A DNA stretch of 64,000 nt from JOPF136 sp963773835. GTDB taxonomy: Bacteria; Acidobacteriota; Terriglobia; Acidiferrales; UBA7541. The position numbers were made by a program, and so were the translations under genes. Below are positions 46,370 through 55,189 of this stretch, piece after piece. Position 1 is the first letter of the stretch, and every line of letters begins with the position of its first letter. The notes beneath the pieces are model-generated. The model searched no databases, had not been told where the DNA came from, and saw only the letters and a list, made by a program, of their open reading frames with translations. The stretch lies in the NCBI GenBank assembly GCA_963773835.1, contig CAVZCQ010000001.1:1528919-1592918 (forward strand). Direction: 5' to 3'.

Positions 46370-49300
46370 CTATGACTGCCGCTCGTTTTCCGCGTTTTGG
46401 GCGGCTGCGGTGGGAGCCTGGATCCAGGAACCCAGCGAACGCGTCAGGCGCACCAGCGGAGATTCGGGCACCAGCAGGTCCACGCGCGGCAACGCGCCTA
46501 CAGACGTCTCGCGGAGCAGCTCCGCGCCCGGGGCAATCCCCACCGCATAATTCCGGCCCGCCTCTTTCGCGGCGTACATGGAACGGTCGGCCAGCACGAG
46601 CACGTCGTCCACGCTCAGCGCGTCCGGCTGCGAGGGGATCCACGGGAAGGCAGCCCAGCCGATCGAGCAGGTCATCGGAATCATTTTGCCGTCGCCGATA
46701 TCGAACGGCTCCTCGCCCATCAGCCGCAGCAGGCGGCGCGCCAGGATGTCGCCATCGGCCCGCGTGCCGGAACGCAGCACCACCAGAAATTCCTCGCCGC
46801 CCCACCGAATCAGCAGGTCGGACTGGCGCACGATGTGCGTCAGACGCCGGGCGCATTCCATCAGTACGCGGTCGCCGGCGTAGTGCCCGTATTCGTCGTT
46901 GACGCGTTTGAAGTGGTCGAGGTCAACGAAATAGTAAATCAGGTCGCCGTGCTCGATGGGGCCGGCATTGGGCCCCGCGCGGCGGTAAGCGCGCACCACC
47001 TGCATGGCGTCCGCTTCAATCGTTTCCCGAAAAAATCGCCGGTTGCGGACCTTCGTAAGCGGATCGGTAAGCGACATGGCCTGCAATTCCGCGTTGGCGC
47101 GCGCCAGCTCCGCGCTGCGTTCCGCCACGGCCTGTTCCAGCATCAGCCGGTCGCCTTCCAGCCTGCGTATGCGGTAGATGACCACGGCGCGCACGGCCAG
47201 CGCCAGCAGCAGCAGTCCGCCGAGCCGCGCCCACCAACTGGCCCACCACGCCGGCCGCACCGAGAAGGAAAACGAAGCCGGCGCCGGGCTCCAGCCGGTG
47301 ACCACGGAGCCGCAGCGCACCGTGAAACGATAGCGGCCGGGCGGGAGCGCGGGATAGCGCACCTCGCGCTGCGTCGTTTCCAGCATCTCTTTCTCGAGAC
47401 CCTCGAGCCGGTACTGACATCGCACGTTCTCCGGGTTGTGAAAGGTCATGGCGGCGAAATCCGCGACGAAGGTTCCGTTGTCGTGGGACACCTCCACGCC
47501 CGAACGGTTGAGGTACTGAGCCCCGCCGAGTTCCACGGAAGTGAGCACCACGGCAGGCGGAGTTTGGGAAACCAGGGAGCCGCCGGGGCTGTAGCGGGAA
47601 ATTCCGCGGCTGGTGGCGATGAGGACGGAGCCGTCCGGATCGTTCCAGGTGTAACCCTCGTCCGCGTCGTCCCACAGCAACCCGGAGGCGCGGTCGAAAT
47701 GCGCGATCACTCCCTGTTCGTTGAGCAGAGAAATACCGCGGTCGCCGCCGGCCCAGATCCTGCCCTGGAAGTCGCGCCCCAGCAGATAAACGGAATCGCT
47801 CGTCAATCCCTGTTCCGTGGTGAAATTGCGGACGGAGAGTTTCCCGTCGTCCAACTGGACGCGGGAGAGTCCTTTCGATTCCGTGTAGCAGACCCAGGCC
47901 TCGTCGGCATTCACGGCCAGCGCCAGATCCAGGCCGCCTTCGAGCAGGCCATCGGAGTGAGAGAAGGAGAGCCATTGGCGGCCGTCGAAGCGGGCCAGGC
48001 CCGCGTAGCCGTCCGTCCACATGGTTCCGTCGGCAGCGAACGAGACCACCTGCGTTTTGCCGCGTACGTCCGCCGGAATCGGCACGGCCTGCGGTTCCCT
48101 GACTCCAGATTCCGGTCGCACGACGTAGAGTGCCGCGCGTGCACCCATCCACACGCTCCCGTCGGGGGCCGTGGTGAGCGTAGCCGGCGCGTTGTCGTTC
48201 CTTCCCGGCGACTTCACCACCGTGGGCGCGAGGGTGCGAGGGTCGAAGCGCGTGAGGCCGCCCGGCACAGACAGCGCCCAGACGGCGCCATCACCCGCAA
48301 CGGCGAGGCTCCTCACGGTGATGCCCGCGATTCCGTCCTTCTGCCGCCAGACGCGCCAGCGTCGTTCCCCCGAATCCCACATGGCCAGGCCGTTGTTGGT
48401 GCCCGCCCACAGACGCTGCTGGTGATCGCGCACGATCGCCCAGACCACTGAATCCGGCAAACCCTCTGCTTCGCCCCATCCGGACCAGTTTTCGCTCCCA
48501 GCCCAACGATCCACGCCCGCGCCGCCCAGCCCCACCCAAATGGCCCGCTCGCGATCTTCTAGAGCCGAATAGACGGCGTTTGTCGCCAGCCCCTGCTTTT
48601 CTCCGACGTTGATCCAGCGGTCGCCGATCCTGCGGAACAGGCCCATTACGGTGGGCAGCATTAGATTCGCGGAACCATCGAGCGTCGGCGCGCCAAAATC
48701 GTTGGCGCCGGGAATGCCGTCGTCCGCGGGAACGTACGCGGTGAGCGACGGCGCCAGGTATCCGATGTGGTCGTGCGTGCGGACCCACACCAGCCCCGCT
48801 CCGTCCGTCAGGATAGCGAACACTCTCTCGGCAGGAAGGCCGCGCACCCCGAGTATCTCCGGCTGGCGCGAGCCGGGACGAATGATTCCCAACCGGCCGT
48901 CTCCGCCGAACCACACGGTACCATCCTGCGTCCTGGAGACCGCGGTCACGTGGGCCAAGGGGAACCCCGTATCCGGGGACCAGACCTCGGTGGCGGGCGC
49001 TTCGCTCGCATGCTCGCTCGGATGTAGAAACAGCAGGCCGCTCTCCGTGGCCAGGTAGGCGTCACCGCCGGCGGAAAGGGCCAGCGACTGGGGATAGCCG
49101 CGAATTTCGACTCCTTTCGGCAGCGGCACCTCCGAGAAGCGCACTCCGTCAAACCGGTAGACCGACGTTCCCACAACCGCCCAGAGTTTCCCCTCGGGAG
49201 ATTCCACGATCTGCTGCACGCGATCGTTCAGCATTCCTTCTTTTTGCCCAAACCGCACGGCTTTGATCCCATCGAAGCGGTAGAGTCCGTTCTGAGTTCC

Positions 49301-49516
49301 CATCCAGAGAAATCCCGCCCGATCCTGCACGAGTGAAGTGATCGTCGCAGTGGCCAATCCGATGGCCTCTCCGAGATGCTGGATGGCGTACCGCGGATGG
49401 TCGGGCAGGGGAAGGGAATGAGGGACCGTGGTCGAATCATCCGCTGCAAACAGGCAGGGGACGAGAAAGAGCAATAAAACTCCCGTCAGCCCGCGATGCA
49501 GCCGAGATTTGGGCAC
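46370..49516 (-). CDS. Two-component-propeller diguanylate cyclase
   Basis: Encodes 1048 aa from GTG 49516 (GGAG 8 nt upstream). Signal peptide, then a periplasmic Reg_prop propeller of many repeats (for example LVQDRAGFLWMGTQNGLYRFDG), a Y_Y_Y domain (residues about 685-765), one TM helix near residue 775, a short coiled coil and a C-terminal GGDEF domain (MSLTDPLTKVRNRRFFRE). The active site is GGEEF; the I-site RQSD lies five residues before it, so product inhibition by c-di-GMP is expected. It makes c-di-GMP in response to an external ligand, perhaps a carbohydrate. Convergent with the CadC-like gene. Confidence 0.9.
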   Translation of the reverse strand: MPKSRLHRGLTGVLLLFLVPCLFAADDSTTVPHSLPLPDHPRYAIQHLGEAIGLATATITSLVQDRAGFLWMGTQNGLYRFDGIKAVRFGQKEGMLNDRVQQIVESPEGKLWAVVGTSVYRFDGVRFSEVPLPKGVEIRGYPQSLALSAGGDAYLATESGLLFLHPSEHASEAPATEVWSPDTGFPLAHVTAVSRTQDGTVWFGGDGRLGIIRPGSRQPEILGVRGLPAERVFAILTDGAGLVWVRTHDHIGYLAPSLTAYVPADDGIPGANDFGAPTLDGSANLMLPTVMGLFRRIGDRWINVGEKQGLATNAVYSALEDRERAIWVGLGGAGVDRWAGSENWSGWGEAEGLPDSVVWAIVRDHQQRLWAGTNNGLAMWDSGERRWRVWRQKDGIAGITVRSLAVAGDGAVWALSVPGGLTRFDPRTLAPTVVKSPGRNDNAPATLTTAPDGSVWMGARAALYVVRPESGVREPQAVPIPADVRGKTQVVSFAADGTMWTDGYAGLARFDGRQWLSFSHSDGLLEGGLDLALAVNADEAWVCYTESKGLSRVQLDDGKLSVRNFTTEQGLTSDSVYLLGRDFQGRIWAGGDRGISLLNEQGVIAHFDRASGLLWDDADEGYTWNDPDGSVLIATSRGISRYSPGGSLVSQTPPAVVLTSVELGGAQYLNRSGVEVSHDNGTFVADFAAMTFHNPENVRCQYRLEGLEKEMLETTQREVRYPALPPGRYRFTVRCGSVVTGWSPAPASFSFSVRPAWWASWWARLGGLLLLALAVRAVVIYRIRRLEGDRLMLEQAVAERSAELARANAELQAMSLTDPLTKVRNRRFFRETIEADAMQVVRAYRRAGPNAGPIEHGDLIYYFVDLDHFKRVNDEYGHYAGDRVLMECARRLTHIVRQSDLLIRWGGEEFLVVLRSGTRADGDILARRLLRLMGEEPFDIGDGKMIPMTCSIGWAAFPWIPSQPDALSVDDVLVLADRSMYAAKEAGRNYAVGIAPGAELLRETSVGALPRVDLLVPESPLVRLTRSLGSWIQAPTAAAQNAENERQS

Positions 49517-49653
49517 GAAGTGCGCTCCGAAGGAACGAATCCCCGGTAACTCTGGGCCTCCATTTTCTACTTCTCGCCGGGTCCCGCAATGCTTTTTTGC
49601 GGGGCCGCTGCTCGGCAGGCAACCGGCGCAGGGGAAAGGCGCGGTTTTCGGGT

Positions 49654-50655
49654 TTACTGCCTACAATCCAGCACTGCCGCGCCGGAGATGGCATCGTTTT
49701 TCAGCACATTGAGCGCGAGGTTGGCCTCGCGCAGCGGGAAAATTTGCGTATGCGTGTGAATCGGAATCTCCGCGGCCGCGCGCAGGAAGTCGCGCCCGTC
49801 CTCGCGCGTGTTGTTGGCCACGCTGCGCACCACCCGCTCCTGATAAAGCAATTCGTAGTCGAGCGGAGGGATGGTGCTCATGTGGATGCCCCCCAGCACC
49901 AGCGTCCCGCCTTTGCGCAGCGCTTTCAAAGCGGCGGGTACGATCTCCCCGGCAGGCGCGAAGATGATGGCGGCATCGAGCCGCGCGGGCGGCGCGTCGA
50001 GCGTCCCCCCAGCCCAGGCCGCGCCCAGCTCCAGCGCCAGGCGCTGATGGCGTGCGTCGCGCGTCGAGGCATACACTTCCACCTTCCAATGCCGCGCCAC
50101 CTGGATGGCTACGTGCGCCGCCGCCCCGAACCCGTAGAATCCCAGCCGCCCGCCGGGCTGGATTCCGGAGAGCCGCAGCGAGCGGAAACCGATGATTCCC
50201 GCGCACAGCAGCGGAGCGGCCTGTTCGTCCGCAAAGGCGTCCGGCAGCGAATAGACGAAATCCTCCGGCGCCACAATGTGCTCCGCGTACCCGCCATCCA
50301 CGGTGTAGCCGGTAAATGCCGGATGATCGCAGAGGTTTTCGGCGCCGGCGCGGCAATACGAGCAAACACCGTCGGTGTGGTGCAACCAGGCCACGCCCAC
50401 GCGCGCGCCCGGCGCATATCGTCGCGCGTTTTCGCCGCAGGCCTCCACCACGCCCGCCACCTGATGCCCGGGAATGATGGGCGATTTGCGAGGGGGCAGT
50501 TCGCCTTCAATCACGTGCAGGTCGGTGCGGCAAACGCCGCAGGAATTCACGCGCACCAGCACCTCGCCGCGGGCCGGGTGAGGCGTGGGCACATCGGCAA
50601 ATTCCAGCGGGTTGGTTTCAATCCGCGCCGGGGCGCGGAGCAAACAGGCCTTCAT
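49654..50655 (-). CDS. Zinc-binding alcohol dehydrogenase family protein
   Basis: Encodes 333 aa. MDR superfamily: catalytic-zinc ligands in NSCGVCRTDLH and PGHQVAGVVEACG, and a Rossmann region with LGFYGFGAAAHVAIQVARHW (GFGAAA in place of GxGxxG). The structural-zinc loop normally has four Cys (CGxCxxCxxGxxxxC); here it reads TDGVCSYCRAGAENLC, so the first Cys is Asp. Oxidises primary alcohols with NAD(P). GGAG lies 10 nt before ATG. Apparently monocistronic. Confidence 0.88.
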   Translation of the reverse strand: MKACLLRAPARIETNPLEFADVPTPHPARGEVLVRVNSCGVCRTDLHVIEGELPPRKSPIIPGHQVAGVVEACGENARRYAPGARVGVAWLHHTDGVCSYCRAGAENLCDHPAFTGYTVDGGYAEHIVAPEDFVYSLPDAFADEQAAPLLCAGIIGFRSLRLSGIQPGGRLGFYGFGAAAHVAIQVARHWKVEVYASTRDARHQRLALELGAAWAGGTLDAPPARLDAAIIFAPAGEIVPAALKALRKGGTLVLGGIHMSTIPPLDYELLYQERVVRSVANNTREDGRDFLRAAAEIPIHTHTQIFPLREANLALNVLKNDAISGAAVLDCRQ

Positions 50656-50728
50656 CGCCTGGCGCTCCTACACGCAAATGCCTGCCCGTGCCGAGTGATT
50701 CCGCGCGTCATGGTTCGCCATTCTCTCC

Positions 50729-51097
50729 TTACTGCTGTTTGTGCCACCATTCGCGCAGCTCAACGCATAATCCGGTGGAATTCAGTCGAATCACAAAGAT
50801 TCCATCGAGCTTCGTCTTCAGCCCCGGCGGCTCGATGAGAAACGACGCCCGCCAGTGAGCTATGCCCGCCTCCGGAGTGACGTCCAGGATTTCATATTCG
50901 AACTGAATCTCCCGCTCCGTCCTCGCTACCTCAGTCCAATACTCGAAAATGGCCTGCCGCCCGCGCAGGGGTGCCACAAACGGAGTCACCTGATAGCTGC
51001 CGTCTTCTGCGAAAAGTTCGGCTGCCGCCTGCGGGTCGCGCGATTCCCACGCACGCCCGTAAGCGTCCAACCAGTTGCGAAATTCAGGCAGCTCCAC
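50729..51097 (-). CDS. SnoaL-like / NTF2-fold protein
   Basis: Encodes 122 aa from GTG 51097 (no clear ribosome site; the frame is open to 51163). ELPEFRNWLDAYGRAWESRD, then LFAEDGSYQVTPFVAPLRGRQAI, and HWRASFLIEPPG follow the cone-shaped NTF2 fold used by small cyclases, isomerases and stress proteins. The typical C-terminal ELREWWHKQQ tail is present. Substrate unknown. Divergent from the second VapBC module. Confidence 0.7.
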   Translation of the reverse strand: MELPEFRNWLDAYGRAWESRDPQAAAELFAEDGSYQVTPFVAPLRGRQAIFEYWTEVARTEREIQFEYEILDVTPEAGIAHWRASFLIEPPGLKTKLDGIFVIRLNSTGLCVELREWWHKQQ

Positions 51098-51149
51098 GCC
51101 GCGCAGTCTAGCACGCGCCGCGGTCCCAGTAGGCCGCAGAGCCGACGGG

Positions 51150-51178
51150 TTGACTCCACACATAGGATTGTGTAGAGT
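51150..51178 (+). promoter_or_regulatory. Promoter with embedded operator for the second VapBC module
   Basis: TTGACT (51150-51155), 17 bp, TAGAGT (51173-51178). Between and over the boxes lies an inverted repeat, CTCCACACA-TAGGAT-TGTGTAGAG (51154-51177, one mismatch). The same -35 hexamer and spacer length occur before the first module. Expected VapB autorepression site. Confidence 0.55.
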
Positions 51179-51195
51179 GATGTGTGAGGACTTGC

Positions 51196-51402
51196 ATGCC
51201 TACCAATCTGGCCATTGATGACCGCCTGATCGAACAGGCCCGGAAACTCGGCCGGCATCGCACCAAAAAGGACACCGTCAATGCGGCGCTAGGAGAATAC
51301 ATCCAGCGCCGTAAACAACGCCGCATTCTCGCCCTGTTTGGCACCATCGAGTACGAGAAGTCCTACGACTACAAGCGCGAACGCCGATCCAAACGCGCGT
51401 GA
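51196..51402 (+). CDS. VapB-family antitoxin
   Basis: Encodes 68 aa from ATG 51196 (GAGGA 6 nt upstream); GTG 51184 is in frame. MPTNLAIDDRLIEQARKLGR followed by TKKDTVNAALGEYIQRRKQ is the VapB_antitoxin (DUF2191) pattern, a ribbon-helix-helix dimer. The basic C-terminus binds the toxin. Overlaps the toxin start (GTGA). Confidence 0.85.
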   Translation: MPTNLAIDDRLIEQARKLGRHRTKKDTVNAALGEYIQRRKQRRILALFGTIEYEKSYDYKRERRSKRA

Positions 51403-51824
51403 ACGTCTTGGTGGACACCTCGGCGTGGTCATTGGCGCTCCGCCGCAGCCGCGAACAGCTCAGCGAGGCCGAACAGGTGCTCGTTGCCGAATTGAAGGAA
51501 CTCATCCAGGAAGGTCGCGCGCGGCTGATTGGCCTCATCCGCCAGGAGTTGCTTTCCGGCATCCGTACTCCCTCCCAATTCGAAAAGCTTCGCGCCCTGC
51601 TCCGTTCGTTTCCCGATGAGCCCATCCATACACTCGACCACGAAGCGGCAGCCGAGGCGGGCAATCAATGCCGGAGGCGGGGCATCGCGGTTTCCGCCGT
51701 GGACGCTCTGATTTGCGCAATTGCCATGCGCCGCCAGTGGTCACTCTTTTCGACAGACCCGGATTTCGAGACGATGGCGCGTGTGGTTCCTCTCAGACTT
51801 CATGTGCCGCGCGGTGAACGTTGA
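51399..51824 (+). CDS. VapC-family PIN toxin
   Basis: Encodes 141 aa from GTG 51399, overlapping the antitoxin stop. Acidic PIN residues: Asp in VLVDTSAWSLAL, Glu in LIRQELLSGIR, Asp in AVDALICAIAM and Asp in FSTDPDF. RNase toxin, complete and paired with its antitoxin. Unrelated in sequence to the PIN protein at 32.4 kb, so this is a second module and not a copy. Confidence 0.88.
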   Translation: MNVLVDTSAWSLALRRSREQLSEAEQVLVAELKELIQEGRARLIGLIRQELLSGIRTPSQFEKLRALLRSFPDEPIHTLDHEAAAEAGNQCRRRGIAVSAVDALICAIAMRRQWSLFSTDPDFETMARVVPLRLHVPRGER

Positions 51825-51860
51825 GCGGAAGCCTGACGTGGGCGAAACAGCGCCTATCCG

Positions 51861-52358
51861 CTACCCGCTGGCGTCCTGCCATTCGTTCCCGCAGGAATTG
51901 CACTTCCAGCGGCGGCGCTTCCAGGGGAAAAGCAGCTTCGCGACGATGGCGGCGTAGATAGAAGGTTTGTTCAGCGCCTCAAAGGTGACCCCGGGCGTTT
52001 CGCAATGTGGGCACCGCGGCTGTTTGCGATCATTGCCCCTCTCGACCGCAAACTCGCCGGGAATCTCCGCGTCGAGCAATGCCGCGGACACCTCGGCATC
52101 TTCCGAGTCGACCCACAGCTTGATGCCGCCGACGATGGTGGACATGAAGCTGTCCAGCCGCGCCATGTTCTCGTCGGCCAGAAAGCACCGCACGCTCGCC
52201 GAATCGAGGATGGATTTGGCCAGCAGCGCTTCCTGAAGATTGCCGAACACGCGCAACGTCACCGGCCGGCGCCATTCGAATCCCGCCCGCGCCGCGGAAC
52301 CCTCTGGCCAAGGGATTTTCACGCGCCGCGGCTCATCTACTGGATCTGGGATTCCCAT
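51861..52358 (-). CDS. DUF2007-like protein with C-terminal zinc ribbon
   Basis: Encodes 165 aa from ATG 52358 (no strong ribosome site; the frame is open to 52553 but that part overlaps a small gene). VTLRVFGNLQEALLAKSILDS and KLWVDSEDAEVSAALLD are the DUF2007 (putative signal-transducing protein) pattern. A C-terminal CPHC...CNSC zinc ribbon follows (residues about 128-160). Cytoplasmic; function unknown. Confidence 0.65.
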   Translation of the reverse strand: MGIPDPVDEPRRVKIPWPEGSAARAGFEWRRPVTLRVFGNLQEALLAKSILDSASVRCFLADENMARLDSFMSTIVGGIKLWVDSEDAEVSAALLDAEIPGEFAVERGNDRKQPRCPHCETPGVTFEALNKPSIYAAIVAKLLFPWKRRRWKCNSCGNEWQDASG

Positions 52359-52545
52359 CGCTGGCGGAATGATACGTCCGCGACTCGCGCCTCGTCCACG
52401 CCCCGCCGCGGGTTGCCCGGCGTTATCTACCGATGTGTCCGGGCTCACTGCGGAACTTTCGATTGGAGTGGTATTCGTTCTTTTCTGGGACGGCGAGTCC
52501 GGACGCCCTAAGGCGGCCCGATTGTCAGACCTTCGGGAGGCGCGC

Positions 52546-52680
52546 ATGATCAAGAAAGTGCAAGCCGGCTACCAGGTTCTTTCCAGCAAAGGCAAGAAGC
52601 TGGGCGGGCCGTACAAGACCCTCGAAGAAGCGAAAAAGCGCCTGCGGCAAGTGGAGTTCTTCAAGCACCGTAAGGCATGA
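52546..52680 (+). CDS. Small basic hypothetical protein, 44 aa
   Basis: GGGAGG lies 6 nt before ATG. The sequence starts MIKKVQAGYQVLSSKGKK and continues LGGPYKTLEEAKKRLRQVEF. Short lysine-rich proteins of this shape (YQVxSxxGKxLGxPYxTxEEAxKRLRQVE) are common beside accessory regions. Possibly nucleic-acid binding. Last gene before the change of character at about 52.7 kb. Confidence 0.6.
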   Translation: MIKKVQAGYQVLSSKGKKLGGPYKTLEEAKKRLRQVEFFKHRKA

Positions 52681-52756
52681 AGGTGCCGGCAGCGCAGCCG
52701 GATCGGCCAGTTCCCGAGCTGCCTGCTTCCTGGGGGGTGCGCTTCTCTTCTCGAAT

Positions 52757-52778
52757 GGAGTGGCGGGCGAGCCTGTAA
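52757..52778 (-). other. Sequence resembling the 3' end of RNase P RNA
   Basis: On the minus strand the 21 nt from 52778 to 52758 read AGAATCCGGCTTACAGGCTC plus one base, close to the conserved 3'-terminal segment of bacterial RNase P RNA (AGAAyCCGGCUUA...). The upstream part of that RNA is absent, so it is at most a fragment. The 245-bp gap 52681-52925 holds nothing else recognisable. Confidence 0.25.
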
Positions 52779-52925
52779 GCCGGATTCTCCGGCTATCGTA
52801 TCCATCCTCCAGAGCTTCTGCAACTTACTGAAATCTCGGGCTCGCAACAGCGAGTGGACTGTCAAAGATGTCAGCTGCGTCAAGGGTGGTAAGATTTTGG
52901 GCGCAGTTCGGGCACAGTGGAGATT

Positions 52926-54571
52926 TTATCCTTTCACATTCTTTTTGACATTGCGGCGTTGGACCTTGCTGGCTTTCCGCTTGGTCGACAGCTCTGCAGT
53001 GACCCTGGCAGTGATCTTCGCGGCATCGACTTTGTAACGCGAAGCGGTGCGCATGAGGTTCGCTTCCTTCGACAGAGTCTCTGTGGAACTGTAGCCCGGG
53101 CAGTACAGATCTGGCACGAGGGAACACATGACCAAGAAGCGGTTCAGGTCGGCCGCCGTCATCGCACGGATTCGGGCCTGCGCCAGCCTTTCATGGTCAA
53201 CGCTATTCCCGCCCCATGACGTCTTCGTCTTCTTCTCTTCCCAGCCGTAGACCTGGAACAGCCGATGGTGGTTGTCGTGGCCCAGGCGCCGGAAGTAGTC
53301 GAGCGCGACCATCTCGAAGTCCACACGGTCCAATGCCGGTGGGAGTTTCTGCCGAACCGCCTGCAGAATGCGGTGACGCGACTCCTTCTGGACGCGAGCC
53401 GCGAGTGCGGTCTTCCTGCGCTGCTCCCTCTCCTGCGGTGAAATCTCGTAGTGGGAGAACTGCCGGTGGGTCTTGCATTTTTCGTCGGTGCAAACGTGGA
53501 GGACTGTCCCCGCCTTCCGACCATCTACGACGACCGCAGCCTGGGTGTTAGGACATTCTCCCTCGCGCTCGGCTCGCCGGTACTGACCTTCATAGAGCGT
53601 GTTGGGGGCCTTCGTACGGGCCTGCCAGGAAGGACTCTCCGAAATCTGAACGGGCTTTTGACCCTCCTTCACCAAGGGCCCAACCCGCAGTTGGACGAAC
53701 GCCTGGACCTTCGCTTGGTAGCAGGCGGGATCTGTGCACAAGGATTTGTTCCGGAGCTCGGGAAAGAGCAGCGGGTTATTCCCTGTCCGTTTTGGGCACG
53801 CCGAACAGGCGCCCGCCGCGGGCAGCAAATTCGCGTCCTCCGTATCGAATGGTGCATGCTTCAAGTCGAGGCGAATTTCGCGCTCAATCCACTCACGAAG
53901 CTGCCTCACGCTTGCCGCCTCTGCTTTGCGGTCCTTCAGAATCGAGGCCGGCGCTGCGATGGCCGGGAAAGCACTCAGCGAGGGCGCGCTCTTGGTCCTT
54001 CGGCTGGAGCCGCGCGATTTCGAGGGCGTGGGCAACGCTGAGCCGGTTTTCGTAGAACGCGGTTTGCACGGCGGGGATCAACTCGGCGAGCTTCAACCTG
54101 CCACAGACGTACGCGCTGCTCTTGGCGACCTTCGCCGCGATGGCCTCGACTGTGTAGATGTTCGGATCGAGCTGCATCAGAGCCCGGTAACCGAACGCCT
54201 CATCCAATTCGTGGATATCGGCGCGCTGGAGATTCTCGATGAGTTGAAGCTCCCGGCACTCGGCATCGGTGAGTTCGCGCACCGTGGCTGGAATTGATTC
54301 CTTGCCGGCCAGTTGTGAGGCACGGAGACGGCGCGCCCCGGCGACGAGCTCGTATGTCCCTTCCGAGCCTCCGGGCAAAGGGCGAACGAGGATCGCCTGC
54401 AGGACGCCATGGACCCTGATGTTCTCAGCGAGTTCCTTCAGCTTAGCCTTCATCGAAAGCTCGACGCGGGTTCGTGCTGGATTCGCGGATTCTTTCTAGC
54501 GGAATGTCCTGAACAGGCCAAACCGCCGGTTTTACTGCTGTGGTTCCACTTGCTACTGCGGTTGTACTCAT
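52926..54571 (-). pseudogene. ParB/RepB/Spo0J family protein broken by two single-base frameshifts
   Basis: Read with two corrections this is one protein of about 547 aa. ATG 54571 has AAGGAG upstream. Its frame gives IPLERIRESSTNPRRAFDEG and then a stop (TTA at 54443-54445 on plus). Removing one base there joins KLKELAENIRVHGVLQAILV, ELVAGARRLRASQLAG and an HTH (AIAAKVAKSSAYVCGRLKLA). A second extra base, in the GGG at 53965-53967, must be removed to enter the C-terminal frame, which holds CSACPKRTGNNPLLF and CTDPACY Cys pairs. ParB proteins bind parS and segregate DNA or act as regulators. A short companion gene lies upstream. Either real decay or sequence error. Confidence 0.75.
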
Positions 54572-54606
54572 TTCTCTTCTTCTCCTTTTCCTCGAAATCA
54601 TTCGGT

Positions 54607-54897
54607 TTAATACTCTTCGGGCAACAAAAGGGTGGTCGCGGAGCGGTCTGATTCGGTGATAATCCAGAGCTTGTCGCCTGCGTTTGTGCGATAGCTGCTC
54701 AAGAGCCGGAACCCGTGCTCTAGGCTGTAGTCGTTTTGCTTTCGGTCTTCGTCGGACAAATCACCCCACTCGCGGTTGACATGGCGCGTGAGGAACTCGC
54801 TCGGTTCTTGCCCCGCCTTCTGAAGCGCGGCCAAAGCGCCCGGTGTTGCTACGATCTGGCCGAGTTCGAAAGCAGGTTGTTTGCTGAGTTGTTGCAT
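54607..54897 (-). CDS. ParB-associated small conserved protein
   Basis: Encodes 96 aa; AAGGAG lies 9 nt before ATG. FELGQIVATPGALAALQKAG, then FLTRHVNREWGDLSDEDRKQ and KLWIITESDRSATTLLLPEEY form a highly recognisable small protein found on plasmids and islands, often near ParB and DUF932 genes. It has no catalytic motif that I know. It is 35 bp upstream of the ParB start and probably shares its transcript. Intact. The 292-bp gap 54898-55189 shows no gene. Confidence 0.75.
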   Translation of the reverse strand: MQQLSKQPAFELGQIVATPGALAALQKAGQEPSEFLTRHVNREWGDLSDEDRKQNDYSLEHGFRLLSSYRTNAGDKLWIITESDRSATTLLLPEEY

Positions 54898-55189
54898 CGG
54901 AAAAACTCCTTTCTTTGGTTTTGCTTTTGCTTCATGGAGGCACCGCAGAGCGACGCATCAAAAGTAAATGCCTTCCTGGAAGGCAATGGGCCGACCATAG
55001 TGACCGCGAATGGTTCTGATAATCCCCGCAGGCGACAGGGAGGATTGCGACTTCACGCCATGTCAATTTGCGGGCTTGCGCGACTAGTGCAGCGTGGAGC
55101 CAGACGTTGATGGTGCAATGAAACGAGAGCCTTGAGGGCGTATGATTCCGCGAAGAGCAGTGTGCGGGAGAAACTGAAAGGAGGTCGTC

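Noticed and set aside
46397..48451. 684-aa open frame on the plus strand across the propeller-GGDEF gene
   Set aside because: Low-complexity His/Arg/Gly-rich translation, no ribosome site, and the opposite strand encodes recognisable domains throughout.
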